A stretch of 64,000 nt of DNA from Alnus glutinosa (GCF_958979055.1 NC_084892.1:4295501-4359500); one strand, 5' to 3'. Shown: positions 46,812-58,836, counted from the first letter of the stretch. The notes: generated by a model not told the origin, from the letters alone. Numbers and translations are program-made.

Positions 46812-49800
46812 TTACAAATTCCCCACCCTTCCAATCCTTAAACTAAAAGGAAACTTTACAACCTTCTTGTCTTGTCCATCTTCAGTACTCCAAGCACGCT
46901 TAAATTGCTCAACCATATCATCGCTCAAAAGCTCCACACCCTTCTCCTTCGCTGTTTGATACGCTGACCACGATCTTAAGTAAGTAAAATAATTATCTAA
47001 ATCCATCAATTTTTCAGTTGCAAACTGAAATGGCCCAGTGTGATCAACTCCATCCACTGGCTCAAATGGAAAATGGATGCTTCTATACTTGTCCTTCGCT
47101 AATTTAACTGCAGGTTCACAATAGGGTTCCGCAGCATTGTTGTAATAGCGTTGGAGGACTGCGTCAACCGAGTCATTAACTTCTGGGGTGAAGTAGGTCC
47201 ATGCAGCTACGACACCACCAGGTTTTTTGAGTACCCATTTCACTTGCTGGTAGAAATTAGGGAGGTCGAACCAGTGGAGGGCCACGGCAATAGTCACAAC
47301 ATCGATGCTTGATTCAGGAGCAACATTGCTTTCAACCTCGGCTATAGACATGGTGGGAGGGGTGTGTTGGTATCTTATATTGGGTAGCCTTGGCGCCAAT
47401 GAGAGCTGTGTTGGGCTTGTATCTGTGGCTATCACATTCTTGTAGATCCCAGCTAGCTGCAAATGGTTAAAATGGAATTAGATGTCTCTAGTCGATACCA
47501 ACTAGCAATGACAGCACTTTATACCAAGGTATAGATGGAGGCATTTACTTTATGGATTGGTATCTTTACAATTAGTTGTTCAAATTGCACGTAATTAACA
47601 TGGACAACCCTGTAAGTAAGAGATGCGAAACTCACTTGCCCTGAGTAGATGAACCCTGCACCCTGCCCTATGCTACTTGGGCAAGTAGGTCCGCCAAGGG
47701 TGGAACCACATTGGAGCTTGGGAGCAGTCGAAAACCTAGACAAATTCCTTCAAAATCAACTTTTTACCCTCCACCTCCCATCCCTAAAAAAGAAAAGTGT
47801 GTTTTATTTTTTTGTTCGAAAAATGCTAGAGGTACCAAATCTTTAACTAAGAGATGAGTACCAAAATGATGTGGAACTTACTCATTGGTACCCGTAGCAT
47901 TTATTTTTATTAATTGTTTTGATTATCTCCAATTAATAAGCTCCACATCATCTTGGTACCAATTTATCGGTAAAAGATTTAGTACCACTAGCATTTCTAT
48001 TTTTATTTTGCCTTCCACGCAAAATTCTAGTTATGCCCCCAAGTCTGCACCCTTGGCTGCCTAGGAAAATGGGCCCTGCAGCCCCCTCTTTGAATAACAT
48101 TTTCATTCAACACGACGACTACAAAATTCTCTCCAGCAACGCAAAAAAACCCCAGCATACAAACAACAAAACAAACCCTCCTATACACAGAGACTAGCTC
48201 AACCGAACCTCACAGGCAAAATACAACAGAAAAACACCACAAAACAAAACAAAACAAAACAGCAAATCCAAAAGCTTCTCCAACCAGACATGAAAGACTG
48301 GAACAAGCACAAACACCACAGGTAGCACCAAACCAGCAACAGCCCCAACCACAAACAAACCCATCCAAACAGGCAACCACTAAGTCAGGACACTCAAAGA
48401 GATACCCCAATTATCACAAATCTTTTCATTAACTTCAAAAGACTTAAACTTCCCTTTGTCATACTCCGAGTGCTCACCTCCCAACAAATATGTTGTAAAA
48501 TCTGATCTTCAGAACTCATTCGATTGCCAAAATTTACAATGTTTCTTTGTTTCCAAATACTGTAAACAGTAGCATCCCAAGCTAGTAGTTTGCACACAAT
48601 ACTAAAGAGACTTTTTCCCTTCCAAGCCTTCAAACCTTCTCTCACAACCTCATCCCAGCCAGAAAAAAGGAACTTAGAAGTACATTTTTTTCATCACTTC
48701 TCTCCAAATCGTTTTACTCAGCCTACATTCAATGAACAAATGATCCCTAAATTCAATCATGTTCCTACAAAATAAGCACTTCACATTACCCATCACACCC
48801 CATTTCCAAGACCTATCCCCTGTGGAGACGCTGTCACGGAAAGCCAACCACAAGAAAAATGAGTTTCTAGGGATAGCAAAAGAATACCAAATCAACCTTA
48901 GGCAATTTCACCCTCATAGCCTCTCAAGTATCTCTACAATTAGAGAACTTCAGATTCTTTGCAAGCAGCCAGGGAGGATCTTGCACACCAAACTTTACAA
49001 GAGTCAATCGGCTTTGAATGACAACCAACTCTTCAACCTAGCCGGCAGCCAATTCCAATTCACATCCTTAATCACACTTGACAATTTTGCATCTATTTTA
49101 CTCCTAGAGTCATAGATGACCCTAAATCCGTATTTATCAAAGAGGATACCATCCAGATACCATGCTTCCAACCACAAAGAAATGGAGGAACAATTTCCAA
49201 CTTGGAACTTCCGAAAATGTTTAGCTAACTCACGGAGCTTAAGTAATTTTCTCCAACTCCAAGAAGAATCTTGAGGAACTTTGAGAAGCCAAAAACATCT
49301 TCCTTTAATCATATTTGAATTTACCAAACCAACCCAAAGAGACCATGTTCTTGCAAAAAGAGACCAGATGTGTCTAAGAATGGTTGCCCTATTCCAATAA
49401 ACCAAAGTCTTCAAACCCAATCCACCCTCATCGTCAGGCACACATAAAATCCCAGCAACCTTAGTTTTTGCTGAATTAAGCCCATTCACATTTCACAAAA
49501 ATCTGTCAAATTTTTGCTCAATGAGTCTAATCACTCTCTTAGGCAAAATATATTTGTTCTATTAAGTTATCATTACTTTCCCAATATAATTTCAAATTTT
49601 GGGGTCTGCATGATTTGGGACTGCATGTTAAACTTCGTATATATATATATATATATCCCTGTGGCCTAATACTAATAGGAGTCCAAATTCCATACCAATG
49701 ATGTCCTATTGGTAAATGCATTACTTTCTTTATCATGCAAAGGTTGATCAAAAATTTCTCAGAGCAGTTTGGGCTGGTTGAATCTGGCTCAAAAAAAATG

Positions 49801-50100
49801 CAAAGTAGATCATGTAAAACCTATACGTTAAAACTTTGGGCATGATTTAATTAATATTTTGACGAAAATGAGGTAAAATGTGGAGTGAGAGTTCAATTAC
49901 CGTGTACAACAAAATGTTGCAATTTGAAGGAGGAGGAAAGGGAAGTTGAAACTCACCGATCGAGCAGCCTGACCGTTCCCGGTGCCGACGTCCCACGCAA
50001 GGTCTTGAGAGGGTGTCTTGGAAGCAATGAATTCAAACAATTCTGGAGGGTAACTAGGCCGACCCTCCGCGTAATTCTCCGCCTGCTTAAGGAACAGCTC

Positions 50101-50106
<6 letters not shown>
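46812..50106 (-). CDS. SAM-dependent methyltransferase, copy D, intact, with a 2.5 kb intron
   Basis: Exon 1 is 50106-49957 (MAELFLKQAENYAEGRP, motif I WDVGTGNGQAA). Exon 2 is 47456-46812 (LAGIYKNVIATDTSPTQL ... SLRIGRVGNL). The GTGAGT donor and TTGCAG acceptor are intact and the joined product is 264 residues, normal for the family. The codon lost in copy B (FYQQVKWVL) is intact here. Relative to copy C there is one extra residue near the C-terminus (RAWSTEDGQD). The intron grew by insertion of a LINE fragment and a miniature element. TATA box at 50171-50177 and a CT-repeat leader. Substrate unknown; a small-molecule methyltransferase is the family expectation. Confidence 0.9.
47821..47996. 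mobile_element. Miniature inverted-repeat element in the intron of MT copy D
   Basis: AAATGCTAGAGGTACCAAATC at the left matches the reverse complement of the right end (AAATGCTAGTGGTACTAAATC); about 60 bases are inverted on each side, including GATGATGTGGA-like blocks. The target duplication is not resolved. Confidence 0.75.
48060..49467 (-). mobile_element. 5'-truncated LINE in the intron of MT copy D
   Basis: On the minus strand the C-terminal end of a plant LINE ORF2 is readable. It has GGLGLKTLVYWNRA and then a zf-RVT zinc finger (NSFFLWLAFRDSVSTG ... CLFCRNMIEFRDHLFIEC), with frame breaks. A GT-rich 3' tail ends near 48060. It points the same way as the host gene. The breakpoint at 49467 is found by comparison with the intron of copy C. 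Confidence 0.8.
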
Positions 50107-50132
<26 letters not shown>

Positions 50133-50170
50133 AGTTTTCAGGTTTGATCCATTTAGGCTACCAGCCGACC

Positions 50171-50177
50171 ATTTATA
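50171..50177 (-). promoter_or_regulatory. TATA box of methyltransferase copy D
   Basis: TATAAAT on the minus strand about 65 bases before the ATG, as in the sister copies. Confidence 0.55.
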
Positions 50178-50770
50178 GACTGAAAAAATTGAAGATAATA
50201 ATAGAAGAGGTGAATCAGACCCACTTTGCTAATGAAAGTCAGGCCGAAGCTTCACCGTAATTTCCTATCAGATAATGGTAGAATAATTTTTTACCAAAAT
50301 TTCGTACCTATTGTTGACTTGTTGTGGTGAATAATATGCTTAATTCCATATTTTCTTAATAATAATGATGTATTTTTTAAAATTATTATTGCAATTATAA
50401 TAAATAATTTTAGAAGTTATTTTTTTAGTATTTTTTTATTCCTTTAAAAATAATATAACTTTTAAAATTATTATTTAGTCAAAATTTAATACTAATTAAT
50501 TATATGCACAATATTAATTTTAAAAGTAACATTATTTTTTCAAGGACATAAAAATGACTAAATAATAACTTTTAAAATTATTCGATTTGTAATTAATTAT
50601 TAATAAATTTTGATTAAATAATAATTTTAAAAATTACATTACTATTAAAGTGAAACAAAACAAATATAATTATGACTCGTAGAATTATTCGAACAATATG
50701 GGGTTGGCGGGCTGCGATGCCTTTTGCAATCTCGCATTAGGGTCAAAAAAAAATTTCATGCCTCTAGCGA
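50178..50770. other. AT-rich upstream flank of MT copy D
   Basis: No gene seen. Contains several near-repeats of TAATAATTTTAAAAATTA-like sequence (50390-50650). Confidence 0.5.
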
Positions 50771-51035
50771 GAGTAATGATAGGCAGGGGCCATGTTGCCG
50801 GCCCATGCCTGGCCCTTTCCTACGTGGAAAGGGCCATTTCACTTTTATAGTTTTTTTTTTTTTGGTAAAAAAAAAAAAAAAAAAATTCAAAATTCAAAAT
50901 TTCATCAAAACCAATTCAAAACCCCCAGTTTTCTCATTTCTGTTTCACGAGCTTCCTCCCAAATTCTCCCTCCCTCTCTCCATCTACCCCAAAATCTTTC
51001 CACCGTCGACCACCACGCACGACCCGCCACCGTCG
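50771..51035 (+). repeat. Left terminal inverted repeat of the MORC-carrying element
   Basis: Contains GGCAGGGGCCATG, a short inverted stretch TGGCCCTTTCC/GGAAAGGGCCA and an A-run; mirrored at 55912-56174. Confidence 0.85.
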
Positions 51036-51300
51036 GTCTGGATCTCCGGCTGTCTTTCATCTCCGACAGAGCGACCGCCAACGAGGTCCCCCACCGTCTG
51101 TATCCATTTTTTTGGTCCCCAAAACCATTTCCCCCCAAATCTTTCCCTCCCTCCCTTCCTCCCTCTCTCCATCTCCTCTCCTCTCCTCAACCCCACCGTG
51201 GATCAATCACAAGCCCGCGACTCCACTGTTGGTTCTCCATCTCCGGCCAAAACCCAACCACTGGGGTTCTCCATCCCCGGTTCGGCTCCGCTTCGACAAG

Positions 51301-53350
51301 ATTGACTTTGGGAAAAGAGGAACAGAGTGGAACAAGATGACGCGATCTTCTCTGCATGACTGGAATAGAAATTTAGCAACCATGGTGAAGTGGTCACCTT
51401 ATGCAAGTGAAGAGGATCTTCTTAAGCAGGTAAGTCTTCTTTTGGTTTTTTCAATTTTATCCATTGTTCTTTGTTTTTTTTTTTTACCAAAGGGAGAAGG
51501 ATATGTATAAGAAAAAGGAAAAGACTAGGAGATTTATTTCAAAAGGATATGTATAATGACATTTCTCATTTTATCATTATTTATCATTCTTTGTTTCATG
51601 TAGTTCAATTCCCTGAAAGATCATGGGACACGAATAATTATATACAACCTTTTGGGAGGATGATGAAGGAAATCTTAAACTTGATTTTGACACCGATCAA
51701 CATGTAAGTTTTTATCACTCTTACTTTCATCTTGGGATTTTTCTTGGTGCATGGTTCAAGCAATTTTTGATTAGGCTGATTATTTATAATTTTCAATGTG
51801 ATAGGACATTCAACTTAGAGGAGTCAACCAAGATGAGAAGAGCATACAAATGTCAAAACAATATCCAAACTCTAGACACTTCTTAACTTATCGACACTCA
51901 TTAAGGGTATGTATAAATTTCTCACTTGAGTTTAATTAATATGAAACATCATTGTCTACTCATTGGTAATGCCCCCACTGAATAAAATTTCTTCTAAATT
52001 CTCATCTGGTCTTTATTCCACTCACATGGATTCTTTAATCTACTATGGATACTTTAATCTACTATAACTTGGAGTTTTAAATTCTAATAACTACAGTTTC
52101 TGCTTTTCAGTTTCTAGCCTGAATATTGTACTAAACATAACTTATTACTGTATTTTGTTTCAGTAATGATTAATTAGTTAACTGCAATATTTTTTACTTG
52201 CTTAAGAAGTTATCAGTACAAGTCCTTGCATGACTTCTATGGTTAGTGACAATATTTCTGGATTTCATCTTTGCCAGAGTTACGCATCAATTCTCTATCT
52301 CAGACTTCCACCGAAGTTCAGAATTATTTTGCGTGGGAAAGATGTTCAACATCATAACATAGTGAATGACATGATGTTAGCAAAGGAGATAACATACAAA
52401 CCCCTGCATCTTCAAAAAGATTCAAATGTAATGTTATTTTTAAGATTCATTCATGTACTTGATTTAGCATAGTTGCCTGCATGCCTTCCATTTTACTATA
52501 ACCTGTTTTTGTCTTAATGCTGTAAACAGATGGTTGCCCTAGGGACAATTGGGTTTGTAAAGGATGCCAAATCTCATATTGATATTCGGGGGTTCAATAT
52601 TTATCATAAAAACCGATTAATTAAGGTTTGTTTTTCTTGTTCTTCTGTCCATTACATATTACAGAAAATGTATTTTTCCCATGATTGAATCCAGCTATCA
52701 TGGTTGAGACTAGAGCTACAAAGTCATTGCGCTTTATGAGTGTTCTTTTGTCCATTACATTCTCTTTTGTTGTCTTCTTTGACATGCAAAATTATTTTTT
52801 TATCAGCCATTCTGGAGGGTCTGGAATCCTGCAGGTAGCGATGGTCGCGGAGTCATTGGTATTGTTTCAATCTATTATTGTTTTTTCGCATTTGTTGACA
52901 AGTTTTAATGTCATTACTTACTCAACTTTACTCTTTGTTCTGTCCTCTTTATGCAACAGGTGTATTGGAAGCTAATTTTGTTGAACCAGCTCATGACAAA
53001 CAGGGCTTTGAGCGTACAATAGTGCTTTCGAGACTCGAGCAGAGATTAATTAAAATCCAAAGGAAATACTAGTGTGTTTCTTCAGCTATTTGTATTCAGA
53101 AAATCCGAGGCAATGAACAACTTAATTCTGATCAGAAGTATTTTTCTTAGGGGCTCAAACTGCCAGGAAATTGGTTATATGCTGCAAGGCGACATTCAAG
53201 TGTTTCTCCAGACAAAGAATCTTTAGCATCTTGCAAAGAGAAATGTAATTCCCGCACAAATCAGAATGGAAGTGGTTCGCCAAGTGGGGGTTCTAAACCG
53301 AAGTCCACTGTGAGCTGCTTAAGAAGCTCAAGGAGCTAGAAGGCAAGAAG
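51301..53350 (+). pseudogene. MORC: MORC family ATPase fragment (C-terminal half, at least seven exons)
   Basis: Exons, by GT-AG borders: up to 51429 (WNRNLATMVKWSPYASEEDL), 51604-51703 (DHGTRIIIYNL), 51805-51906 (RHFLTYRHSLR), 52278-52427 (SYASILYLRLPP, RIILRGKDVQHHNIVNDMM), 52530-52625 (GFVKDAKSHIDIRGFN), 52807-52858 (PFWRVWNPAGSDGRG), 52960 to about 53070 (LEANFVEPAHDKQGFERT). Weaker C-terminal pieces follow to a LKKLKELEGKKG-like coiled-coil end near 53357. This matches plant MORC proteins, which act with RNA-directed DNA methylation in silencing. The N-terminal GHKL ATPase region is missing. An extra T in the second exon (near 51650) shifts the frame. Introns are kept, so it was copied from genomic DNA. 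The parent gene is elsewhere. Confidence 0.88.
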
Positions 53351-55600
53351 GGTTGAAGCTGCCACCAGCCTTGACTTTTGTAATTAACTCAAACTAAGTC
53401 TATTTTATAGGGTTTGCACTCATCCTTAAATGTGACATATCATTAGGAACTTCTTGAGAAGAACCTACTTTGTGTTTTATGGGTCCTGTTGGATTTTGTA
53501 TTTAATGAAACCATTACAGGAGTAATTCTTCAAGCAAGATTTTAACCACAATCTTATTGAATCTCTTCAATCTTATTGAATCTTGTTCTCACCATACCTA
53601 AAATGTAAATATCAAATAAGCGTTTTACAAGTAATTTCAACTCATTCATGGAATTCTGTTGTTGTGAAACTACAATTGGTAGGAAACATATCAACATTTC
53701 AACTCATTCGTGAAAGACTGAGAGACAGCCATCATGTAATGGTCAAACTACAAAGTAGCAACAATCGGAGGGCAAAAGGCTGCAAATACATAGCAACAAA
53801 CGCAGCCATCTATAAGCTGCTACCTTGAAAGTGTGTTATACTCTTGATAGGACTAATACATGAATTCTCAACTATTAAATCTCATGAAAACTAAGCAAAA
53901 AGTCTACTGGCATAGTTTTTATAGCACTATAAAAGGCGTAAAGGCAAATAAATTGGAAAAAAAACTAAGCAAGATGGTTATTATTAGGTATGCCCCTAGT
54001 AGGTTGCTGCATGCAGGAGATCACTGCATGTCCAAAATTCTTAGGTTCACAACCCCATCTTTTCTCCAAATCTTAGATTACTGCAGCTTCAACACCTTAT
54101 CCTGAACTTGAGCCCATCTTTTCTCCAAATCTTGAACTACCCCTTCTGTTGAACTCTGACAGAATTGAACAATATGTAAGTGAAAATAACAAAAAATCAA
54201 TTTTTACAAATAAAAATTAGAAAATAAAAAACTAAAAGGAAATTAGGACCCATGTGGAAAAGTGTTCAAAGTTGAAATGCTTAATTAAAGAGTTCAAATC
54301 AATGAAAATGGCAAGAAATATATTTCTAAATGAAAATGAACTTCACTCTTGAACTATACATATCATAGTTGACATAATCAGTGCGTTCATAAATGAAAAT
54401 AACAGTTTTCATGGGCATCGATCATCTGCAAGTTACCTTTCTGATCAATTGAATGAGAAACAATTTTATTTCATATTTCAAATCATAATGTTGCAGTCAA
54501 TTAATATGCTAATTGCCAAATATGCATTTTTATCAAAACCATACGGGAACTTCAATTCAGTCATATATATATATATATAGAAAATTATTAACAACAATGA
54601 AAGTTTTGCTATCAAATAAAGGATGCGTAATTTTTCCTTACTAGTCCAATAAAATCAATTTTTGTTTTTTGGATGAGTAAACAAACCCAAAAAATACAAT
54701 AGAAATATAGGGGAAGCAAAGCAAACAGCTCCCTAAACGTCCCTCAGATAAAGAAAGCAACACAACCAAAAAGCTAGATAGCTACAAAACATTCAAGTTA
54801 GGCCAACAACACAGAGAAAACCACAACCCAACATAACACAAGGAAGAAACTGCCAATACGAAAAAACAGTCCAACAGCAAATTGCACACCAACAAAACTA
54901 GCCATTGAGCAAAATAGTTTCAAAGAAACCTTACAAGCACACCAACCATCTATTTATAACACAATGTCCAAGAACGCACTGGTTAATTAAATCCCTACTC
55001 TTCCACATGAACAGTATAGTTCAAAAGTGAAGTTCATGTATGAGATGAATGTAATTAAAGACTTAGCCTGTTTGGTTGATAAGGAGTCAGTTTTAGGGAG
55101 TAAAGCAAACATACCAAGAAGGAGATGAATGTAATTAGACCAAACAGGCTAAGTCTTTAATGTATGTTCAATATGAAAGAAAGTTGGCTAAAACTAACTT
55201 GAATATTACATAGTATCCAATCTTTAACTTGAATATGATGGACACTTTAAATGGTTACATCATGTGATGGATTTCAAAGTTGTATATCTGTTTTTTTTTT
55301 TTTTTTTTTTTTTCATTTCTTTTTATTTTGGGTGTATACTGTATAGACAACTTCTCATTAATTATTTACTATAAGAATATGTTCTTCTCTTTGGGTTTCC
55401 TTAGATCTTTAACAAATAACAAAGTTATATACTGAATTGCACCATTCTTCTTCAAGCAAGCGAAAGATATAGGAGTGGACGAAACTGAAGAAAGGCAGGA
55501 GCAACAAAGGCACACAAAGGTGAAAACCAATATTTGACAACCAAACAAGCCTAATTACTCAGTATACCGAGAGAGGAAAAAAATGAAGGAAAGGTGTTTG
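53351..55600. other. Non-coding rest of the MORC-carrying element
   Basis: Possibly the MORC 3' untranslated region at first (53351-53530), then unrecognised sequence. A LINE 3'-tail-like A/C-rich stretch lies at 54650-54960, with a poly-T run at 55290-55313. No gene recognised. Confidence 0.4.
55055..55161. repeat. Perfect 23-base inverted repeat with 61-base loop
   Basis: ATTAAAGACTTAGCCTGTTT plus GGT (55055-55077) is exactly mirrored at 55139-55161. GATGAATGTAATT also occurs directly at each arm. It could be a small foldback element. Confidence 0.8.
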
Positions 55601-55911
55601 CTTTAATACCTGACGGGGACCTAGACTTGAAGGAGATGGAAGAGGGCCGGAACTGGAAGACGGCCAGTGGTTGGGTTTTGGCCGAAGATGGAGAACGACG
55701 AGGTGGGTCGTGCGTGGTGGTCGACGGTGGCGGAGCTGGGTCACAGTAGCTGGAACTAGAAGACAGGCGGTGGTTGGGTATGGGTCGTCGGAGATGGCGC
55801 CTGGCAGTACCTAGTGGCCGGAGATGGAGATGGAGATGGAAGTAGGCAGTGGTCGACGGTGCTCGTGCGAAATTGGTCGCCGGAACTGGAAGAACGACGG
55901 AGCTCCGAACG

Positions 55912-56174
55912 GTGGCGGGTCGTGCGTGGTGGTCGACGGTGGGGAAGATTTTGGGGTAGATGGAGAGAGAGAGGGAGAATTTGGGGGGAAGCTCGCGAAA
56001 CAGAAATGATAAAACTAGGGGTTTTGAATTTGTTTTGGTGAAATTTTGAATTTTGAATTTTTTTTTTTTTTTCAAAAAAATAAATAAAAAAAAACTATAA
56101 AAGTGAAATGGCCCTTTCCACGTAGGAAAGGGCCGGGCAGGGGCCGGCAACATGGCCCCTGCCTATCATTACTC
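55912..56174 (-). repeat. Right terminal inverted repeat of the MORC-carrying element
   Basis: Inverted copy of the left repeat with small differences, chiefly in A/T run lengths. Confidence 0.85.
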
Positions 56175-56189
56175 ATCTAGCTATGAAGA

Positions 56190-56365
56190 GGGTAGTGATT
56201 GGGAGGAGGCCAATGACCGGCTCCCTCCCTCAATAATATTAAAAAATCAACTTTCAATGCGCTTTTTATTTTTTATATTATTTTATTTCTTCTTTTGCAT
56301 TGAAAGTTGGTTTTTTAATATTATTGAAGGGGGAGGGAGCTGGTGGCCTCCCCCAATCACTACCC
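56190..56365. mobile_element. Foldback MITE (176 bases)
   Basis: GGGTAGTGATTGGGAGGAGGCC at the left is mirrored at the right. About 75 bases on each side pair (including AATAATATTAAAAAA and ACTTTCAATGC) around a T-rich loop. RNA from it would form a long hairpin. The target duplication is unclear. Confidence 0.8.
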
Positions 56366-57905
56366 ATAGACACGTTAATCGCCATGGATGACGAAGCAAG
56401 AGGGTAGGTAATCACAACAACGTCTACGCCACGTTGTTGACTACCACAGTACTAATCATCAGCTACGTCATAAAAGGGAAGTTAATATGTAATCAAAATT
56501 GTCTTTGGTTAAATATTAACGGCTTAACAGCTTTATAAAAGTCACGAACTGATATGTGATGTAATTTGTCTTTGTAAATTATCTATATGATATAATTTAG
56601 CTCTCTTTGTTTTGACCATTATTTTATATTGAAAATTAAATTTGATTAAAATATTTTAAAAATACTCTTATTTTATCTATTAAAAAACTAAAATTATCTT
56701 TTGGATTTATTAGTCAGTAGAAAAATACTTTTTTTTAAAAAAAAAAATAAAATCTAATTATTTTTTTTAAAAAAAAAAAAATTAAGGATAAATGTAAAAT
56801 CATTCTTTGTGGTTAGCCAAAAATAAAAATCGCTCATAGTGGAACAAAAAAAATTAATAATTCAAAAGTCTTTGAAATAGGCAAAAATAACAATTTAGTC
56901 TTTGCAGTCAAATTCCGTCAAAACAGTTTATGGATTCCATTAGCGTTTCACATGTAATCACCAATAGAATAATGACACATGTCACATTTTTTTTTTCTTC
57001 AAAAAATATGAATAAATTTAAAATTTAAATACATAAAAATTTAAAACTTAACAAATTAATTTTTGAGATAAATTTAGAATCAATTTTTGTGGTTGACCTA
57101 AATTACATATCGCTTATTGCGTTATAAAAAATAATTCAAAGGTGAGAGTGGATTTCGAGGCTAGTGCCACCCCCGACCCATGGGGTGGCCGTGTGGACAC
57201 CTCCATCAGTTGGGGTGGTAGTAAGCCACCCTAAAGGAGGCTGGCGCCACCTTTGGAGCCACCCTAGAGTAGGAGGTTTTTTCCATTTTTTTCTTTCTTT
57301 TTCAAAAAAAGAAAAATTAATTTTTTTTTTCTATCCCCACAAGAATACAATGGGGAGAATTTGGCCAAAGTCATCACGTGCATGGCACGTGACCAATTTT
57401 TCGTCACAATTGGCTCTAATTCCATTTCATTATGTGTACATGTTACGAATTGAGTAAGAGCATTATTGGTATCTTCACTAATATAGTTGTTTGGCTATTT
57501 TACTGAATCAATTTGGTGAAAATGTACAACATGACTCCTAGCAGCCTTGAAATTGGTGAAAAAAATATGGTGAGTGGACGGTCTGCATTGTTCCCTCACC
57601 AAATTAATAAAATACTATTAAAATTCTATCTTTTCCTTTTTTATTTTTTAATTTATCAATAATGCATCACACACTGCCTCCATTTTGAAAAATATTATTT
57701 AAATTGAATAGTGATAGTGAATAGCTAAAATAGTGAAGCTGCTAGATGTATTTTTAAAGAGTGGATGGCTAAATTAGAGAAAAAGTAGTTTTTAGCTATT
57801 TTGATTAGTAAAATTTGATGAGGTTATTAAAAATACTCTAATTAGTCGTGAAATGGCAAGTAATAAAAGGGGTATCTTGAAAATTAGAAAAATAAAATAA
57901 AATAA
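56366..57905. other. Intergenic region with diverged element ends
   Basis: 56366-56480 matches 31270-31383. Two similar stretches about 280 bases apart (56787-56870 and 57068-57145, TTTGTGGTTAGCC/GACC cores) look like a decayed Mutator-type terminal sequence. 57160-57260 has GGGGTGGC/GCCACCC blocks. No gene seen. Confidence 0.45.
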
Positions 57906-58093
57906 GGGTTAAATACCTTTTTGCCTCATGGATTTTAACAAGTTTATTTTTTTCCTTCTCAGTTTCACTTTCGATCACATGAGGTACATCGCTTATAGAC
58001 ATATACCCAAATATTACCTCCGTCCATCTTCCATCAAGAAAATTAACGAAATTTGATGTCAAACTAATCAAAATTTGACACGTGTCATATACC

Positions 58094-58124
<31 letters not shown>

Positions 58125-58150
58125 ACTTAAATGTAAAAATCAAGAAAAAA
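57906..58150 (+). repeat. Left terminal inverted repeat of the third Mutator-like element
   Basis: Mirrored at 60290-60524; contains a (TA)n run at 58098-58123. Confidence 0.75.
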
Positions 58151-58178
58151 ATAATTAAAAAAACAAAAAATTAAAATT

Positions 58179-58183
58179 AAAAC

Positions 58184-58221
<38 letters not shown>
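58179..58221. repeat. (AAT)n microsatellite
   Basis: About 14 uninterrupted AAT units. Confidence 0.9.
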
Positions 58222-58223
<2 letters not shown>

Positions 58224-58337
58224 CAGCCCAAAGGCACCCCCATTTTGGCTGATGGGGAGTGGCTAACAATGGTGTAAATTCGGCCTGTTATAACCGGGTA
58301 CCAAACAATAACTGGCACTAGCGCCGGTTATGGATTT

Positions 58338-58340
<3 letters not shown>

Positions 58341-58418
<78 letters not shown>
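58341..58418. repeat. (CA)n(TA)n compound microsatellite
   Basis: A CA run of more than 20 units passes into a TA run of about 14 units. Confidence 0.95.
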
Positions 58419-58422
<4 letters not shown>

Positions 58423-58468
58423 TTTAAAGAATTAAAATTACTAAATTACTAAATTAGCCTTGGGTTAA

Positions 58469-58836
58469 TGTAACAGGTATATTAGTAGTGTATGAGCTGG
58501 GTTATTAGCAGTGGGTTAAATGGGCTTAGCCCAATCCAATTAATAGTCTTTAGATAAGGGCTATGTCTATATAAGGCCTAATAAACTAATGGAGGATTAT
58601 GAAAATGATATTAGTAAATTGTTTACTGTGGTAAACTTGGAGGCTGAGCACCTCGAATGCTCTGGAGACCGGACATCTCGAATCGTCAAATTCTATCCTT
58701 TTGTTCAATTCAATACAAATACATTACCGATTAATTTCTTCATCAATTCATCATTTTATTCTGTTTTCATCTCAATTTCCTTTACAATTCTGAAATATAA
58801 ACCCTAAATTCCTACAGAGATAATAAATATGATACA
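58469..58836 (+). mobile_element. Solo LTR (368 bases) inside the third Mutator-like element
   Basis: It begins TGTAACAGG, ends TATGATACA, and GTTAA is duplicated at 58464-58468 and 58837-58841. It has a TATA-like CTATATAAGG near 58569. No internal region follows. Confidence 0.75.

Larger units (their letters stand above)
50771..56174. mobile_element. Mutator-like element (Pack-MULE) carrying part of a MORC gene
   Basis: Terminal inverted repeats of about 260 bases are strongly alike (50771-51035 and 55912-56174, starting GAGTAATGATAGGCAGGGGCC). Weaker similarity continues inward (51240-51290 with 55640-55690). Flanking 9-mers CTCTAGCGA and ATCTAGCTA match at seven of nine places. No transposase is visible. 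The interior holds MORC exons with introns. It lies in the upstream region of MT copy D. Confidence 0.8.

Noticed and set aside
50792-51340. Open frames starting MLPA and repeated in inverted form at 55551-56153
   Set aside because: They are the two terminal inverted repeats of the Mutator-like element read through; the similarity reflects the repeat, not a gene pair.
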